The notes under the pieces: model-generated
The model's database searches: none
Told to the model about the DNA's origin: nothing
The model's input: the letters and a program-made list of their open reading frames with translations, nothing else
Position numbers and translations under genes: made by a program
In this document: positions 47,590 through 56,605 of the stretch, one piece after another
Numbering within the stretch: position 1 is the first letter of the stretch
Layout: the number at the start of each line of letters is the position of its first letter
Source of the DNA: Alkalihalobacillus bogoriensis ATCC BAA-922
GTDB lineage: Bacteria; Bacillota; Bacilli; Bacillales; Bacillaceae_F
Direction: 5' to 3'
Length of the DNA: 64,000 nt
Assembly: GCF_000621445.1 (NCBI RefSeq)
Contig: NZ_JHYI01000006.1
Coordinates: 62,001 to 126,000, forward strand

Positions 47590-49355
47590 GATTTAACAGC
47601 TCCTTGCTTTTTTTGTGAGTAGTCACGTTTACGAGGTTTAATTAAGGATACGTCTACTTCCTCATATTCAAATTCTGGAGCTTTTGTCGTTGGATTAAAT
47701 TTCGCTTTTGTTGTTTTCAAGAACTCTTCATCATTACGTTCTGGAAACTCTGGCTTATAATGTGCCCCACGACTTTCATTACGATGGTATGCACCTAAAG
47801 TAATGACTCGAGCAAGGTTTAACATTCCTTTTAATTGACGTGTAAATGATGCACCTTGATTGCTCCATTTTGATGTGTCTACGATATTAATATTTTCATA
47901 ACGCTCTAATAGCTCTTGAATTTTTTCATCTGTTGCTATTAATTTTTTGTTTTCACGTACTACTGTAACGTTATCTGTCATCCATTCTCCAAGCTCTTTA
48001 TGGAGAACATAGGCATTTTCCTTCCCGTCCATGCCAAGGATGGAATCATATTTTTCCTGTTCTACTTTTACTTGTCCTTCAAAGACAGAACTAGCAACAG
48101 CATCTGTTGACTTCTCTAAACCATTAATATAAGAAACGGCATTAGGGCCAGCGACCATTCCACCAAAGATAGCAGAAAGAAGTGAGTTTGCTCCTAAGCG
48201 ATTTGCCCCATGCTGTGAATAATCACACTCACCAGCAGCAAATAAACCAGGAATATTCGTCATTTGGTTATAATCAATCCACATACCACCCATTGAATAA
48301 TGGACAGCTGGGAATATTTTCATTGGAAGCTTACGAGGGTCATCACCCATAAATTTCTCATAAATCTCAATGATTCCACCAAGCTTAATGTCAAGCTCTT
48401 TTGGATCTTTATGAGAAAGGTCAAGATAAACCATGTTTTCCCCGTTAATTCCTAATTTTTGTTCTACACAAACATCAAATATTTCACGTGTAGCAATATC
48501 ACGCGGAACTAAGTTTCCATAAGCTGGGTATTTCTCTTCGAGGAAATACCATGGCTTTCCGTCTTTATATGTCCAAACACGTCCACCTTCACCACGTGCA
48601 GATTCACTCATTAGACGAAGCTTGTCATCTCCAGGAATGGCTGTCGGGTGAATTTGGATGAACTCACCGTTTGCATAATAAACACCTTGCTCATAAAGGC
48701 TTGCTGCTGCATAACCTGTGTTAATAACAGAGTTCGTTGATTTACCAAAGATAATACCAGGCCCACCTGTTGCCATAATGACAGCATCAGCTGCAAAGTG
48801 TTGTATTTCCATTGTACGTAAATCTTGCGCAACAATCCCTCTACAGGTTCCTTCATCATCAACGATCGCAGATAAAAATTCCCAGCCTTCATACTTCGTA
48901 ACTAAACCAGACACTTCATGACGACGTACTTGCTCATCTAGGGCATAAAGCAATTGTTGACCTGTTGTTGCACCTGAAAACGCAGTACGGTGATGTTGTG
49001 TTCCACCGAAACGACGGAAATCTAGTAGTCCTTCTGGTGTACGGTTAAACATAACACCCATACGGTCCATTAAATGAATGATCCCTGGTGCTGCTTCACA
49101 CATCGCTTTAACTGGAGGTTGGTTTGCTAAGAAGTCTCCTCCATATACTGTATCATCAAAGTGTTCCCATGGGGAATCTCCTTCACCTTTTGTATTAACT
49201 GCTCCATTAATACCACCTTGCGCACAGACAGAGTGTGAGCGTTTGACCGGAACTAATGAAAAAAGTTCGACTGGTACGCCAGCTTCTGCTGCTTTAATCG
49301 TAGCCATTAAACCCGCTAGACCACCACCGACAACGATGATTTTTCCTTTACTCAT
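47586..49355 (-). CDS. sdhA: Succinate dehydrogenase flavoprotein subunit
   Basis: A 589-residue FAD subunit oxidising succinate to fumarate. The dinucleotide fold is GKIIVVGGGLAGLMATIKAA (3-23). H41 in RSHSVCAQGGINGAV is the expected covalent FAD site. The active-site region includes GANRLGANSLLSAIFGG (about 390). It is part of sdhCAB, 13 nt after sdhC. Confidence 0.97.
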   Translation of the reverse strand: MSKGKIIVVGGGLAGLMATIKAAEAGVPVELFSLVPVKRSHSVCAQGGINGAVNTKGEGDSPWEHFDDTVYGGDFLANQPPVKAMCEAAPGIIHLMDRMGVMFNRTPEGLLDFRRFGGTQHHRTAFSGATTGQQLLYALDEQVRRHEVSGLVTKYEGWEFLSAIVDDEGTCRGIVAQDLRTMEIQHFAADAVIMATGGPGIIFGKSTNSVINTGYAAASLYEQGVYYANGEFIQIHPTAIPGDDKLRLMSESARGEGGRVWTYKDGKPWYFLEEKYPAYGNLVPRDIATREIFDVCVEQKLGINGENMVYLDLSHKDPKELDIKLGGIIEIYEKFMGDDPRKLPMKIFPAVHYSMGGMWIDYNQMTNIPGLFAAGECDYSQHGANRLGANSLLSAIFGGMVAGPNAVSYINGLEKSTDAVASSVFEGQVKVEQEKYDSILGMDGKENAYVLHKELGEWMTDNVTVVRENKKLIATDEKIQELLERYENINIVDTSKWSNQGASFTRQLKGMLNLARVITLGAYHRNESRGAHYKPEFPERNDEEFLKTTKAKFNPTTKAPEFEYEEVDVSLIKPRKRDYSQKKQGAVKS

Positions 49356-49368
49356 TCTGACTCACCCC

Positions 49369-49998
49369 TTATAAATTTGCTAGTTCTGGACTAATAAATG
49401 CTAGAATTGCACGAATACCTACATATGTTAATGCGATAAATATACCAACTGTTACATAAGTGGAAATTAATTGTGAGCGCGGTGTTACTGTAATTCCCCA
49501 TGAAACAGCAAAAGACCATAATCCATTTGCAAAGTGGAACGTTGTTGAAACAACACCGATAATATAAAACCATAGCATAAATGGACTGCTTAGGATATCA
49601 GCCATCATATTGTAATTGACTTCAGCTCCAAGTGCCGCTTGAAAACGAGTTTCATATACATGCCATACAACGAAAATTAACGTAACAACCCCTGTTACAC
49701 GTTGTAACATGAACATCCAGTTACGGAAAAATCCGTAATGACTAACATTATTTCGCGCTTGGAATGCAATATATAATCCATAAATTGCATGATATAAAAG
49801 CGGAATAAAAATAATAAAAATTTCTAGAAAATAACGAAATGGTAGATTTTCCATGAAGTGTGACGCTTGATTAAACGCCGTTGCTCCTCTAGTTGCAAAA
49901 TGGTTTACAACTAAGTGCTGCACCAAAAAGATACCTACAGGAATTACTCCTAATAGCGAGTGTAGCTTTCGGTTCATAAACTCTCGATTACCAGCCAT
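49369..49998 (-). CDS. sdhC: Succinate dehydrogenase cytochrome b558 subunit
   Basis: A 209-residue membrane anchor with five hydrophobic helices that binds two haems b in B. subtilis. Histidines in helices (VQHLVVNHF, LLYHAIYGLYI, VVWHVYETRF, STTFHFANGLW) are likely haem ligands. The ATG at 49998 gives MAGNREFMNRKLHSLLG, with a GGGGGG site upstream; a 5-codon longer frame exists. It is the first gene of the operon, with a ~160 nt untranslated leader. Confidence 0.96.
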   Translation of the reverse strand: MAGNREFMNRKLHSLLGVIPVGIFLVQHLVVNHFATRGATAFNQASHFMENLPFRYFLEIFIIFIPLLYHAIYGLYIAFQARNNVSHYGFFRNWMFMLQRVTGVVTLIFVVWHVYETRFQAALGAEVNYNMMADILSSPFMLWFYIIGVVSTTFHFANGLWSFAVSWGITVTPRSQLISTYVTVGIFIALTYVGIRAILAFISPELANL

Positions 49999-50163
49999 AA
50001 CATGTCCCCCCACGTTTTTTTTAATTCACCATCTTTAGCATCTTGTCGATTCTTTCTCTACTACTCCTTATAAGGCTTAACCTCCTTACTAGGTTCAAGT
50101 GACTAACGTTTCCTTGAATTGTGAAACTTTTAGTAAGTTTCTGTGAAAAATTCCGACAAATTT

Positions 50164-50192
50164 ATTTTACTCCCATACGTAGGCATCGTCAA
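50164..50192 (-). promoter_or_regulatory. Predicted sdhC promoter (sigma-A)
   Basis: TTGACG (50187-50192) and TAAAAT (50164-50169) lie 17 nt apart on the minus strand; each differs from consensus by one base. The start site would be about 160 nt before sdhC. Confidence 0.65.
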
Positions 50193-50205
50193 GAAAACGT
50201 ATACA
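50192..50205. promoter_or_regulatory. cre-like site overlapping the sdhC -35
   Basis: AGAAAACGTATACA (TGTATACGTTTTCT on the other strand) matches the CcpA consensus at all but two positions and touches the -35 box. Repression of sdh by glucose would be biologically sensible, but the match is imperfect. Confidence 0.4.
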
Positions 50206-50232
50206 GAGTCTTTAGATCCCTTATGTTAACTC

Positions 50233-50254
50233 CTATCGGCAAATTTGCCGATAG
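50233..50254. promoter_or_regulatory. Perfect 22-bp palindrome upstream of sdhC
   Basis: The arms CTATCGGCAAA and TTTGCCGATAG meet without a spacer. A TATAAT on the minus strand (50259-50264) lies 4 nt away, so the palindrome would cover the start of a second, upstream transcript. There is no T-run, so it is not a terminator; it looks like an operator for an unidentified repressor. Confidence 0.5.
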
Positions 50255-50318
50255 CACTATTATACCGTACTCTTTCAAAACCCGCTTAATTCAAATATTA
50301 CCAAAAGGCAAAGGAGCA

Positions 50319-51668
50319 TTAACCGATAATAATTCTTTCTGTTGGATATTTAAAGTGACTTTTTGTTTCCTTTTTTCGAATCGAGAATAAAAAGGCGACA
50401 AGCCCTACACGTCCAATAAACATAAGAACCATTAAAATAAACTGACTTGGCAATGATAAATCCGGAGTTATCCCCATTGATAATCCACATGTTCCGAACG
50501 CAGACGCTGTTTCAAATATGATTGCCATTAGCGAAATCCCGTTTCCACTTTCAAATGCCGATATTAAGATGACAGCAGAAAACAGTAAAACAATAAAAAC
50601 CGATAAGACAATAAAAGACTTTTGACTATCTTCTGGATGAATTTCTCGACCAAACACTTTTACATCTGTTTTCCCTAATGCAAAGCTTCGGATTGTTAAG
50701 AACATAACTGCTAATGTTGTCGTTCGGATTCCTCCTCCTACTGATGATGGACTTGCGCCAATAATCATAAGTCCTGAAATAAATAATAGCGTAGCACGAT
50801 TTAATTCAGAAACATCCATTATCGCTAAACCACCACTTCGAGCCGTAGCAGAATTAAAAACAGAATGAGATAATTGTTGATGCCAAACAAGACCTTCATA
50901 ATAATGACCATATTCTAATACCCAAATTCCGATAATGCCACCAACAAAAACAAAGAAATACGTTGCTGTTGATATTTTCGTAAATAAACTAAATTGAAAA
51001 TTAGGATTTGCTTTTGAAAAATATTCTTTTACTTCCATAATTACTGGAAAGCCAATCGCACCTGCAATGATTAATAAAATGACGACGAGTTGAACATAGT
51101 AATCATTAGCAAAAGGTATTAATGATTGTCCGGTGACATCAAATCCTGCATTTGTGAAGGCACTAAGTGCTGCAAACGCACCTTGATAATAAGCTTCTCC
51201 AATAGTATCAAAATACCGTAAATAATATGTACCTAAAATCAATGCCCCAACAAGTTCAATAACAAGGGCAACTTGGAGGATGCCTCGCATTAAATTTACG
51301 AGACCTGAAAAGGTATTTTGGTTTTGATCCACCATGATAAGCATACGTTGTGATAATACGATTTTTTTTCCAAACAACATCCATACAAAAGTACCGAGTG
51401 TCATAATCCCTATGCCGCCGAGTTGAATCGCCAAAGCTAAAAAGAAAATACCGACATAGCTATACGTTTCAGGAACATTTACAACGGTTAATCCTGTAAC
51501 ACTTACAGCACTAACAGATGTAAATAAGGCTTCTGAATAGGAGAGGGATACATGTTCGTGTGTAGAAATCGGTAAATATAATAAAACACTAAACACGATC
51601 ATAGCAATAATATAACCGAACAAAATCATTCGAAATGGCGTTAAAAATTGATTCAATGCTAATTTCAT
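50319..51668 (-). CDS. Potassium uptake channel subunit, KtrB/KtrD family
   Basis: A 449-residue Trk/Ktr membrane protein built of four M1-P-M2 repeats. Pore-loop filters are visible as SAVSVTGLTVV (about 53), SAFTNAGFDVTG (about 168), NSATARSGGLAIMD (about 275) and ETASAFGTCGLSMG (about 400), with one glycine per filter as in KtrB. It would move K+ (possibly Na+-coupled) with a cytoplasmic KtrA/KtrC partner, which is not encoded nearby. It lies between yslB and sdhC, where B. subtilis has no such gene. No obvious terminator lies between it and the sdh promoter region. Confidence 0.9.
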   Translation of the reverse strand: MKLALNQFLTPFRMILFGYIIAMIVFSVLLYLPISTHEHVSLSYSEALFTSVSAVSVTGLTVVNVPETYSYVGIFFLALAIQLGGIGIMTLGTFVWMLFGKKIVLSQRMLIMVDQNQNTFSGLVNLMRGILQVALVIELVGALILGTYYLRYFDTIGEAYYQGAFAALSAFTNAGFDVTGQSLIPFANDYYVQLVVILLIIAGAIGFPVIMEVKEYFSKANPNFQFSLFTKISTATYFFVFVGGIIGIWVLEYGHYYEGLVWHQQLSHSVFNSATARSGGLAIMDVSELNRATLLFISGLMIIGASPSSVGGGIRTTTLAVMFLTIRSFALGKTDVKVFGREIHPEDSQKSFIVLSVFIVLLFSAVILISAFESGNGISLMAIIFETASAFGTCGLSMGITPDLSLPSQFILMVLMFIGRVGLVAFLFSIRKKETKSHFKYPTERIIIG

Positions 51669-51788
51669 CCAAAATACCTCCGCAATTATACGCGCATAAG
51701 TATACCACTTTTAAAATAATAAATGAAGTCATAGAAGAATTTAGGAAATCCGAGTATAATGTATAAGAATAGGGGGGAAATTCCATAC

Positions 51789-52211
51789 ATGGATAAAAAA
51801 GAAGAGCAATTGTTTCATAGTGAAGAACACGTTCCACTTTTCGGCTATCATTTAATTCGAAATGTTCTGCTCCATGAATTATTAGGGAAAGAACACGATA
51901 GTATTTTATATTGGACAGGTAAATCAATCGCGCGTAGTTATCCACTTATGACGAAAGAAGAAATTATTGAATTTTTTTATCAAGCAGGATGGGGAGATTT
52001 ATCAATAAAAAAAGAAGGAAAAGATGAAGTTTTATTTCACCTTACACCTTCCTTTCATAAAAAACAGTTAACCATTTCTTACCAGCTAGAAAGTGGCTTT
52101 TTGGCAGAACAAATTCAAAAGCAAACTGGTTTTATTAGTGAAGCCATTCTCACTGAAAAAAAAGACCATATTATATTCTCAGTAAAGTTCGATCGAAAAG
52201 ACGCGGTCTAG
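51789..52211 (+). CDS. yslB: YslB, DUF2507 protein
   Basis: A 140-residue cytoplasmic protein of the YslB family, plus strand. Start MDKKEEQLFHSEEHVPLFGYHLIRNVLLHELLG; GGGGGGAAA lies about 11 nt before the ATG at 51789, preferred over an in-frame ATG at 51759. The fold resembles the V4R/NO-binding-like group in other organisms, but the function in Bacillus is unknown. It is convergent with lysC, sharing a bidirectional terminator. Confidence 0.85.
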   Translation: MDKKEEQLFHSEEHVPLFGYHLIRNVLLHELLGKEHDSILYWTGKSIARSYPLMTKEEIIEFFYQAGWGDLSIKKEGKDEVLFHLTPSFHKKQLTISYQLESGFLAEQIQKQTGFISEAILTEKKDHIIFSVKFDRKDAV

Positions 52212-52233
52212 ATAAAACTGGACGGACAAATAA

Positions 52234-52274
52234 ACAGGCTAGTAAGATGTCATTCTTACTAGCCTCATTTTTTT
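52234..52274. terminator. Shared terminator of yslB and lysC
   Basis: AGGCTAGTAAG (52236-52246) pairs with CTTACTAGCCT (52255-52265). A T-run follows on the plus strand (CATTTTTTT), serving yslB; the lysC stop lies next to it on the other strand. Confidence 0.85.
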
Positions 52275-53499
52275 ATTCATTTTCTTCGTCATCTAATTGA
52301 AAAGCACGATGAAGCGCTTCTACTGCCGGTACCATATTTTCTTCATCCACTAAGGCAGATACTTTAATTTCTGACGTGCTAACCATTTTAATCGTTACAT
52401 CATTCTCTGCTAAAATGGCAAACATCTTCGCGGCCACACCAGGATTTGAAATCATACCAGAGCCAATAATGGACACTTTCGCTAAATCTCCTTCATGACG
52501 AATTGCTTCATAACCTAATGTTTCTTTATGAGCTTTTAACACGGCTAGTGCATCTTCTAATGAAGAACGACTTGTTGAAAATGAAATATCTACTGTTTTT
52601 GAACCAGTTTCATTTTGTATGATAATATCGACATTAATACTATTTTTCGATAAAAGAGAAAACAGCCCTGAAAGTGTTCCGATTTGATTCGGTAGTTGTG
52701 ACACGGTAATTTTTGTGACATCATTTTCAAAAGCAATTCCCCTGACAATTAAATTTTGTTCCATCGATACATCCTCCTCTATTAATGTGCCCGTCTCTTC
52801 TGTCATACTTGATGCTACTTCTAATGTAACATTATAATTTTTAGCAAATTCAACCGCTCTTGGATGCAATACGCCTGCACCTAAATTCGCCATTTCTAAC
52901 ATTTCATCGTAGGAAATAGAATGCAACTTCCGTGCCCCATTTACATATCGTGGGTCTGTTGTAAAAACACCTGGAACGTCAGTATATATAAAACATTTTT
53001 TTGCTGATAAGGCAGCAGCCAAAGCAACAGCCGTTGTGTCTGAACCACCCCGACCTAATGTTGTAATTTCACCCATCTCTGTTATCCCTTGAAATCCAGC
53101 AACAATGACAACCTTTCCTTCATTTAAATAGGTGACTATCTTTTCTTTCTGAATATCTTTTATCCTTGCATTGCCATGGTCTGCTTCGGTGATGATTCCT
53201 GCTTGCCACCCTGTTAAAGAAACCGCCTCTACTCCAAGTTCACCAATGGCCATTGTAAGTAAAGAGATTGTGATTTGTTCTCCTGTTGTGAGCAACATAT
53301 CTAATTCTCGTTTTGCTGGTTTATTTGAAATCTCATTCGCCATATTAACGAGTGTATCGGTTGATTTCCCCATTGCCGAAACAACGACAACAACTTTGTT
53401 ACCATTTTCAACTGCTTGAACAACCCTGTTTGCTGCATTTTTAATTTTTTCAATTGAACCTACAGAGGTTCCACCATACTTTTGGACAATAATTCCCAC
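52273..53499 (-). CDS. lysC: Aspartokinase (lysine-sensitive type, LysC)
   Basis: A 408-residue aspartate kinase, the entry step to lysine, methionine and threonine. [13 protein letters not shown] (8-20) is the kinase signature, followed by [19 protein letters not shown] (about 147-165). Two C-terminal ACT domains (about 265-400) bind lysine in homologues. An internal start for the beta subunit, known in B. subtilis, is plausible near M246 (MEQNLIVRG). A lysine riboswitch precedes it. Confidence 0.95.
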   Translation of the reverse strand: MGIIVQKYGGTSVGSIEKIKNAANRVVQAVENGNKVVVVVSAMGKSTDTLVNMANEISNKPAKRELDMLLTTGEQITISLLTMAIGELGVEAVSLTGWQAGIITEADHGNARIKDIQKEKIVTYLNEGKVVIVAGFQGITEMGEITTLGRGGSDTTAVALAAALSAKKCFIYTDVPGVFTTDPRYVNGARKLHSISYDEMLEMANLGAGVLHPRAVEFAKNYNVTLEVASSMTEETGTLIEEDVSMEQNLIVRGIAFENDVTKITVSQLPNQIGTLSGLFSLLSKNSINVDIIIQNETGSKTVDISFSTSRSSLEDALAVLKAHKETLGYEAIRHEGDLAKVSIIGSGMISNPGVAAKMFAILAENDVTIKMVSTSEIKVSALVDEENMVPAVEALHRAFQLDDEENE

Positions 53500-53532
53500 A
53501 ATTTCTCCTCCTCGTTGTCACTTACCAAAGGC

Positions 53533-53795
53533 AAAAAAAAGCAACAGTAAGGATCATTACTCCTCACTGTTGCTGTCATACCGAACGGTACCACACCTTT
53601 AATTCCCTTGCGGTTCGTGAGATAGTACTCCACACACGGTTTACATGTGTGACAGCCTTGTATTTCTTCAATACAAGTCCAGCGATAAAACGTTGAGGCT
53701 TTTATCACTTCGGCGAATTCCCCTTTTTGCAAATATCGTAGGAATCTCATCTTCCTCCTTTTGCATACTAATGGTTTTCGCTCCTCTACCAATCA
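53533..53795 (-). promoter_or_regulatory. Lysine riboswitch (L-box) of lysC
   Basis: Read on the minus strand, the leader matches the B. subtilis lysC L-box in order: AGAGGAGCGA, GTATGC, GGAGGAAGATGAGATTC, GGGGAATTCGCCGAAG, TTTTATCGCTGG, AAGGCTGTCAC and GGAGTACTATCTCA. It ends in a terminator AGCAACAGTGAGGA / TCCTTACTGTTGCT (53541-53574) with a run of eight T. Lysine binding is known to favour the terminator. Between aptamer and terminator lies GGTGTGGTACCG, which resembles a T-box core. Confidence 0.93.
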
Positions 53796-53862
53796 CTTCA
53801 TATTGAAGTGCGGTTATATAATTATCGTTATCATATCAAATAAATAAAAAGGATGCAATGGA

Positions 53863-55635
53863 TTATGCGTCTTCTAATGCTTGTTTAATGTTATGTGCTA
53901 TCTTTTCAGGAATTGATAACGCCGTAATTTCTTCGATTGTCGCTTCTCTTATTTTCTTTACAGAACCAAAATGTTTTAAAAGCTGGCGTTTTCTTTTTTC
54001 TCCTACTCCTTCTATTCCATCCAACTTTGATGAAATCATCGACTTTCCACGAGATTGACGATGAAAGCTAATCGCAAATCGATGCACTTCATCTTGAATT
54101 CGTTGCAGTAAATAAAACTCATGACTATCCCTTTTTAACGGGATAATTTGAGGTGGGTCTCCCATTAGTAACTGAGAGGTTTTGTGCTTTTCATCTTTCG
54201 CAAGTCCACAAACGGGGATCGCTAATCCTAATTCATCTTCTATTACGCTCTGCGCTGCTGAAATTTGACCTTTTCCACCATCGATAACAATTAGGTCTGG
54301 GAATGGTCCATTTTCTCTGAGAAGGCGAATATAGCGTCTACGGATGACTTCTCTCATTGAACCGTAGTCATCTGGACCGATGACATCTTTGATTTTATAC
54401 TTTCGATAATCCTTTTTGCTTGGTTTCCCATCCACAAAACTAATCATCGCTGATACAGGGTCTGTTCCTTGTATGTTCGAGTTATCAAATGCTTCAATTC
54501 GATAAGGAGGGTGAATTCCTAATGCTTTTCCTAAGTTGTCGACAGCATGGACAGTGCGCCGTTCGTCGCGTTCAATTAAACTAAATTTTTCTTGTAACGC
54601 AATTTCTGCGTTTTTCTTTGCTAAATCGACTAATTCCTTCTTTTGCCCTCTCATCGGCTTCACTACTTTTACATCAAGCAGCTTTTCAACAACTTCTGCA
54701 TCTATGTCTTCCGGGAGTAAAATTTCCGCCGGTTTAATATGGTCCTTTTTCAAGTAAAACTGGCCTATAAACGTTAGCACATCATCTTGAGCATCTTTAT
54801 AAAAAGGAAAAATAGATACATCTCGTTCAATTAACTTTCCTTGACGAATAAAAAAGACTTGGATACACATCCATCCTTTATCATAGGCATATGCAAACAC
54901 ATCACGGTCTTTCTTTTCTGCAATCGTCATTTTTTGCTTTTCCATTATCGTTTCCATTTGTATAATGATGTCACGCAATTCTTTCGCTCGCTCAAAGTTT
55001 AATTCTTCCGCTGCTTTTGTCATTTTTTCTGTTAAGCTTTGTTTGATTTCTTCATGACCTGACTTTAAAAACTTCGATATTTCACTGACAAGCTCTTTAT
55101 TCTCTTCTTGTGTTACCTCATACACACAAGGGGCTAAGCATTGACCAATGTGATAATACAAACAAACCCGATCAGGTAATGTCCGACATTTACGAAGCGG
55201 GTATAATCGATCTAATAACTTCTTCGTTTCGTTTGCCGCTCCTGCATTTGGATAGGGACCAAAATATTTCCCTCCGTCTTTTTTTACTTTTCTAGTAATA
55301 ATTAGTCTCGGGTGTTGTTCATTTGTTAGTTTTAAATAAGGATACGATTTATCATCCTTTAACATGACATTGTATTTAGGGTCATGCTTTTTGATTAAAT
55401 TGATTTCTAATAATAGCGCTTCTATATTTGAAGACGTTACAATATATTCAAAGTCGACAATTTCACTAACTAGCCGTTGTGTTTTCCCATCATGACTTCC
55501 AGTGAAATAAGATCGAACTCGATTTTTCAAAACTTTTGCTTTTCCTACATATATAATCGTGCCTTGTTTGTCTTTCATTAAATAACAACCAGGCTGGTCT
55601 GGAAGGACAGCCAGTTTCTCTTTTAATTGTTCCAT
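53863..55635 (-). CDS. uvrC: Excinuclease ABC subunit C
   Basis: A 590-residue nucleotide-excision-repair nuclease making both incisions. The GIY-YIG domain (about 12-95) contains [20 protein letters not shown], the UVR motif (about 200-235) contains [13 protein letters not shown], and the C-terminal RNase H-like domain carries [18 protein letters not shown] (about 382) and [13 protein letters not shown] helix-hairpin-helix pair ([21 protein letters not shown]) ends the protein. No terminator is seen behind it. Confidence 0.97.
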   Translation of the reverse strand: MEQLKEKLAVLPDQPGCYLMKDKQGTIIYVGKAKVLKNRVRSYFTGSHDGKTQRLVSEIVDFEYIVTSSNIEALLLEINLIKKHDPKYNVMLKDDKSYPYLKLTNEQHPRLIITRKVKKDGGKYFGPYPNAGAANETKKLLDRLYPLRKCRTLPDRVCLYYHIGQCLAPCVYEVTQEENKELVSEISKFLKSGHEEIKQSLTEKMTKAAEELNFERAKELRDIIIQMETIMEKQKMTIAEKKDRDVFAYAYDKGWMCIQVFFIRQGKLIERDVSIFPFYKDAQDDVLTFIGQFYLKKDHIKPAEILLPEDIDAEVVEKLLDVKVVKPMRGQKKELVDLAKKNAEIALQEKFSLIERDERRTVHAVDNLGKALGIHPPYRIEAFDNSNIQGTDPVSAMISFVDGKPSKKDYRKYKIKDVIGPDDYGSMREVIRRRYIRLLRENGPFPDLIVIDGGKGQISAAQSVIEDELGLAIPVCGLAKDEKHKTSQLLMGDPPQIIPLKRDSHEFYLLQRIQDEVHRFAISFHRQSRGKSMISSKLDGIEGVGEKRKRQLLKHFGSVKKIREATIEEITALSIPEKIAHNIKQALEDA

Positions 55636-55742
55636 CTCCCTACCTCCCCTCTTCTATTGTTGTAGAAGATTCGCTTTTTTGCAAATGGTAATTTATATGT
55701 ATAGAAGTTCTTGGTGAATACGTTTGGAAAAAGGATGGCAAA

Positions 55743-55774
55743 CAAAAAACCTGTTTCAATGGAAACAGGCTTTA
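55743..55774 (-). terminator. trxA terminator
   Basis: AAGCCTGTTTC pairs with GAAACAGGTT (55749-55772), followed on the minus strand by TTTTTGTTTG, 10 nt after the trxA stop. Confidence 0.9.
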
Positions 55775-55783
55775 CGTTGCTTC

Positions 55784-56098
55784 TTATAGGTGTTTGTTGA
55801 TTAAATCAACAAGAGCTTCTTTTGGTTGGAATCCAACAACTTGGTCTACTTTTTCACCATTTTTGAATACCATTAGTGTTGGGATGCTCATAACGCCAAA
55901 TTTGCTTGCTGTTTCTTGGTTCTCATCCACATCAAGCTTTACAATTTTCATTTTATCTCCCATTTCACCGTCTAGTTCTTCAAGAACTGGTGCAATCATT
56001 TTACAAGGTCCGCACCAAGGTGCCCAAAAGTCTGCTAAAACAACACCTTCTCCTGTTTCTGTTCCGAATGTTTGGTCATTTACGTTTACAATTGCCAT
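55784..56098 (-). CDS. trxA: Thioredoxin
   Basis: A 104-residue cytoplasmic thioredoxin with the redox pair C29/C32 in [10 protein letters not shown] and the cis-proline turn [11 protein letters not shown] (about 72). The length is standard. AAGGAGGAAAT lies upstream of the ATG. Confidence 0.97.
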   Translation of the reverse strand: MAIVNVNDQTFGTETGEGVVLADFWAPWCGPCKMIAPVLEELDGEMGDKMKIVKLDVDENQETASKFGVMSIPTLMVFKNGEKVDQVVGFQPKEALVDLINKHL

Positions 56099-56256
56099 AA
56101 TTTATTTCCTCCTTAATTATACTCTTAGTCATCTTTTTGATTCACTTGGAATTATACCATTTGCTTCCTTTGGATGCCATTATCTTGCTCAAATCATTCT
56201 TATCCTACCCAATATTACAAACTTTTTATGTATTTAGAGAAGCTGACATCCGTATC

Positions 56257-56433
56257 GGACAAACATTCCGCTATTTTACCGTTTTCTCTTATTTTGGCTG
56301 TTCGTTTGGACATCTGTTCCGCTATTTGCCTTGTTTGATAAGAGTTCAGCCATGTTTGGAGCGATTAGCGGAACAGATGTCCGTTAACATTTGTATACTC
56401 GCTCTTTTGATGAAAATAGCGGAATAAATGTCC
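56257..56433. repeat. Nested inverted repeat (GGACATCTGTTCCG family), copy 2
   Basis: The outer arms CGGACAAACATTCCGCTATT (56257) and AATAGCGGAATAAATGTCC (ending 56432) enclose the inner arms GGACATCTGTTCCGCTATTT (56309) and TTAGCGGAACAGATGTCCG (ending about 56383). Layout and sequence match the element at 37095-37275. It lies between trxA and etfA. Confidence 0.85.
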
Positions 56434-56445
56434 TATACAAAACAC

Positions 56446-56603
56446 GAGGGTGTACGTTAGCTCTTACCAGAGTTAACGATTCGCTCCGCTCGCTGCGCGC
56501 TCAGTTGAGAAGAACGCTCAACTGAGCTTTAAAACAGGCAGCGGCTCCGCTCACATGCCGAGGGTGTACGTTAACTCTTACCAGAGTTAACGTACACCCT
56601 CTA
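56446..56603. repeat. Composite palindrome element behind etfA
   Basis: A 33-bp sequence starting GAGGGTGTACGTTA occurs twice in direct orientation (56446-56478 and 56560-56592). The second copy is part of a perfect 19-bp-arm hairpin (56560-56578 / 56583-56601, loop TACC). Between the copies lies another 11-bp-arm hairpin (GCTCAGTTGAG 56499-56509 / CTCAACTGAGC 56517-56527). The long hairpin begins 4 nt after the etfA stop and may shape the transcript end, although no T-run follows. Confidence 0.8.
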
Positions 56604-56605
56604 TT

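Noticed and set aside
53460-53792. 110-codon minus-strand frame before lysC
   Set aside because: It lies entirely on the lysine riboswitch and its terminator and has no family pattern.
53568-53795. Calling the lysC leader a T-box because of GGTACCG
   Set aside because: The ordered L-box motifs match the B. subtilis lysC riboswitch throughout; no specifier loop with a lysine codon was found in a T-box stem I.
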